A program made the translations under genes and the position numbers. Positions 62,859-64,000 of a stretch of 64,000 nt of DNA are shown in pieces (within the stretch, counting starts at the first letter, position 1; each line of letters begins with the position of its first letter). The stretch is taken from assembly GCF_001499995.1 (NCBI RefSeq), contig NZ_LQIU01000009.1, forward strand, positions 44,611 to 108,610, written 5' to 3'. The notes below the pieces were generated by a model that worked only from the letters and a program-made list of their open reading frames with translations, did not search any database and had not been told where the DNA came from. This DNA is from Mycobacterium sp. IS-1496 (GTDB taxonomy: Bacteria > Actinomycetota > Actinomycetes > Mycobacteriales > Mycobacteriaceae).

Positions 62859-64000
62859 ATGTTCGATGGTTCGCTTCCCGAGACCGGCGATATGCCTGCG
62901 CTCAGCGACGCCGAACTGGTCGCAGCCGCCGCGGGATGGGGACGCGTCGAATCCGCCGCCGCAGCCCGCAAACTGGCCGCCATGGCCGAAGTGTTCCGCC
63001 GCCGCACCGGCCTCGACCACGCCGACGACCGCAACAACTGGTTCGTCGACCCCGAAACCAGCGTCATCAGCGAACTGGCCGCCACCCAGAACATCACTGA
63101 AACCCTGGCGATGTTCCAAACCCACCGCGCCGTCATGCTCGGCGACCGGCTCCCCAAGGTCGCTGCCCTCTTCGAGGCCGGCCAGATCAACGACCTGCTC
63201 GTGCGCGCCATCGTCACCCGCACCGCCCTGATCACCGACCCCGCCACCATCGCCGCTGTCGACACCGCCCTGGCCGACCAGATCACCACCTGGGGCCCTA
63301 AATCTAAGAAGAAGACCGCTGCCGCCATCGACGCCGTCGTCGAATCCCACGACCCCGCAGCACTGCGCCGCACCCAGGCCGCCGAACAAGACCGCGACAT
63401 CGAATTCGGGTTCATGGGCGACGCCGCCGGCTTCATGACCGTCTGGGCCCGCATGTACGCCCCCGACGGCGCCGCCTTCGAACAACGCGTCCACGACGCA
63501 GCCCGCACCCTGTGCCCCGACGACCCCCGCAGCCCCAAAGAACGCCGCAACGACGCCCTCGCCGCCATTGCCACGGGCACCACGCTGCGCTGCGAATGCG
63601 ACAACCCCGACTGCCCCGCCGCCACCACCGACGCGCGCCCCACCAAAGACGTCGTCATGCACGTCATCACCACCCAAGACACCCTCTCCCAAGCTCAAGA
63701 CCTCAGCGCCGCTGGAGATTCAACGGCCGAGGCTGCGGGTGACGATGCGCCGGAGTCTGACGCCGAGCCGGAGCCCGAGCACGAGGTCCAGCCCGAACCC
63801 GAGCCGGAGGCCGCGACCGACAACACCGCTCCGAAGTCGGCGTCCGCGCCGCGGCAATCAGCCTGCCCGGCACCGGCATTCGTCTTCGGCGCCGGCGTCA
63901 CCAACCCCACCGTGCTCGCCGCTTTCCTCGACCGCGCCACGATCCGCCCCATCATCCACCCCGGCGACGCCCCACCCGAACCCCGCTACCGGCCGTCCAC
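62859..64000 (+). CDS. DUF222 / 13E12-repeat HNH endonuclease, 5' part
   Basis: The first 380 codons of a gene that runs off the right edge. The N-terminus (LSDAELVAAAAGWGRVESAAAARKLAAM is its pattern, residues about 15-42) and the following helical region are typical of DUF222, the 13E12 family of mycobacteria. An acidic Pro/Glu linker (EPEPEHEVQPEPEPEA) lies at about residues 305-320. The HNH motif would come after the window end. These proteins are often near mobile elements; 13E12 copies serve as prophage attachment sites in M. tuberculosis. ATG 62859 fits the family start. Confidence 0.85.
   Translation, partial: MFDGSLPETGDMPALSDAELVAAAAGWGRVESAAAARKLAAMAEVFRRRTGLDHADDRNNWFVDPETSVISELAATQNITETLAMFQTHRAVMLGDRLPKVAALFEAGQINDLLVRAIVTRTALITDPATIAAVDTALADQITTWGPKSKKKTAAAIDAVVESHDPAALRRTQAAEQDRDIEFGFMGDAAGFMTVWARMYAPDGAAFEQRVHDAARTLCPDDPRSPKERRNDALAAIATGTTLRCECDNPDCPAATTDARPTKDVVMHVITTQDTLSQAQDLSAAGDSTAEAAGDDAPESDAEPEPEHEVQPEPEPEAATDNTAPKSASAPRQSACPAPAFVFGAGVTNPTVLAAFLDRATIRPIIHPGDAPPEPRYRPS

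Noticed and set aside
62418..63698. Minus-strand frame of 426 codons at the right end, Gly/Val-rich
   Set aside because: It is antisense to the DUF222 gene and the methyltransferase; the plus-strand frames carry clear family signatures.

Overview
The window is high-GC actinobacterial DNA from a mycobacterium, most likely an environmental, fast-growing (Mycolicibacterium-type) species. Gene content and order follow the M. tuberculosis segment Rv0473 to Rv0435c read backwards: DUF445 gene, madR, fadB2, icl1/aceA, the Rv0466 thioesterase, ramB, Rv0464c, Rv0463, lpdC, Rv0461, Rv0460, Rv0459 (DUF779), Rv0458 (ALDH), Rv0457c, echA2, groEL2, Rv0439c, moeA2, psd, pssA and Rv0435c. Between these blocks sit genes that are not in that M. 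tuberculosis segment, such as PPK2, a DUF559 nuclease, an FMO, an ECF sigma pair, a P450, an AI-2E carrier, a UvrA2, a helicase and a complete Mrp antiporter operon.

Layout. 1-5.2 kb: lipid regulator madR coupled to a polyphosphate kinase, a DUF559 gene between related hairpin repeats, fadB2 and isocitrate lyase. 5.4-8.4 kb: thioesterase and the glyoxylate-cycle regulator ramB, with candidate RamB sites before both ramB and aceA. 8.3-15.2 kb: a long minus-strand unit (SDR, AcoR-like GAF regulator, aldehyde dehydrogenase, DUF779, two small membrane proteins, lpdC, Rv0463-like protein). 15.3-19.2 kb: flavin monooxygenase and S9 peptidase. 19.2-24.5 kb: DUF417 protein, ECF sigma with zinc anti-sigma, TetR/SDR pair with a large operator, P450, echA2. 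24.5-31.4 kb: second aldehyde dehydrogenase, PAP2, DinB-like, glyoxalase-like, amidohydrolase, AI-2E carrier. 31.4-33.2 kb: groEL2/hsp65 with two CIRCE operators and a strong terminator. 33.2-45.2 kb: TetR/SDR pair, cupin, UvrA2, SF2 helicase, LuxR regulator, FAD oxidoreductase, HAD phosphatase and two PH-domain membrane proteins. 45.2-51.2 kb: SDR, moeA2, psd, pssA and a CDC48-like AAA ATPase. 51.3-62.8 kb: DUF1707 protein, a NarL-type two-component pair, KhtT-like and CBS proteins, an ArsB/NhaD-type carrier, the Mrp (mnh) Na+/H+ antiporter operon and a shortened SAM methyltransferase. 62.9-64.0 kb: start of a DUF222/13E12 HNH endonuclease gene.

Themes. Central carbon switching (aceA, ramB, lpdC, fadB2, echA2), aldehyde handling (two ALDHs, SDRs), phospholipid synthesis (pssA, psd) and cation/pH homeostasis (KhtT-like, CBS, ArsB/NhaD-type, Mrp) are the coherent functional groups. 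The most unusual sequence-level signals are tandem intergenic units at gene junctions inside two operons. In the mnh operon each unit is a 12-codon mini-ORF tied to its neighbours by start/stop overlaps, an arrangement like the mycobacterial MIRU elements. A second set is a family of CGCACGGTTG hairpins around the DUF559 gene. No tRNA, rRNA, insertion sequence or CRISPR array was seen, and no gene-free stretch exceeds 300 bases.
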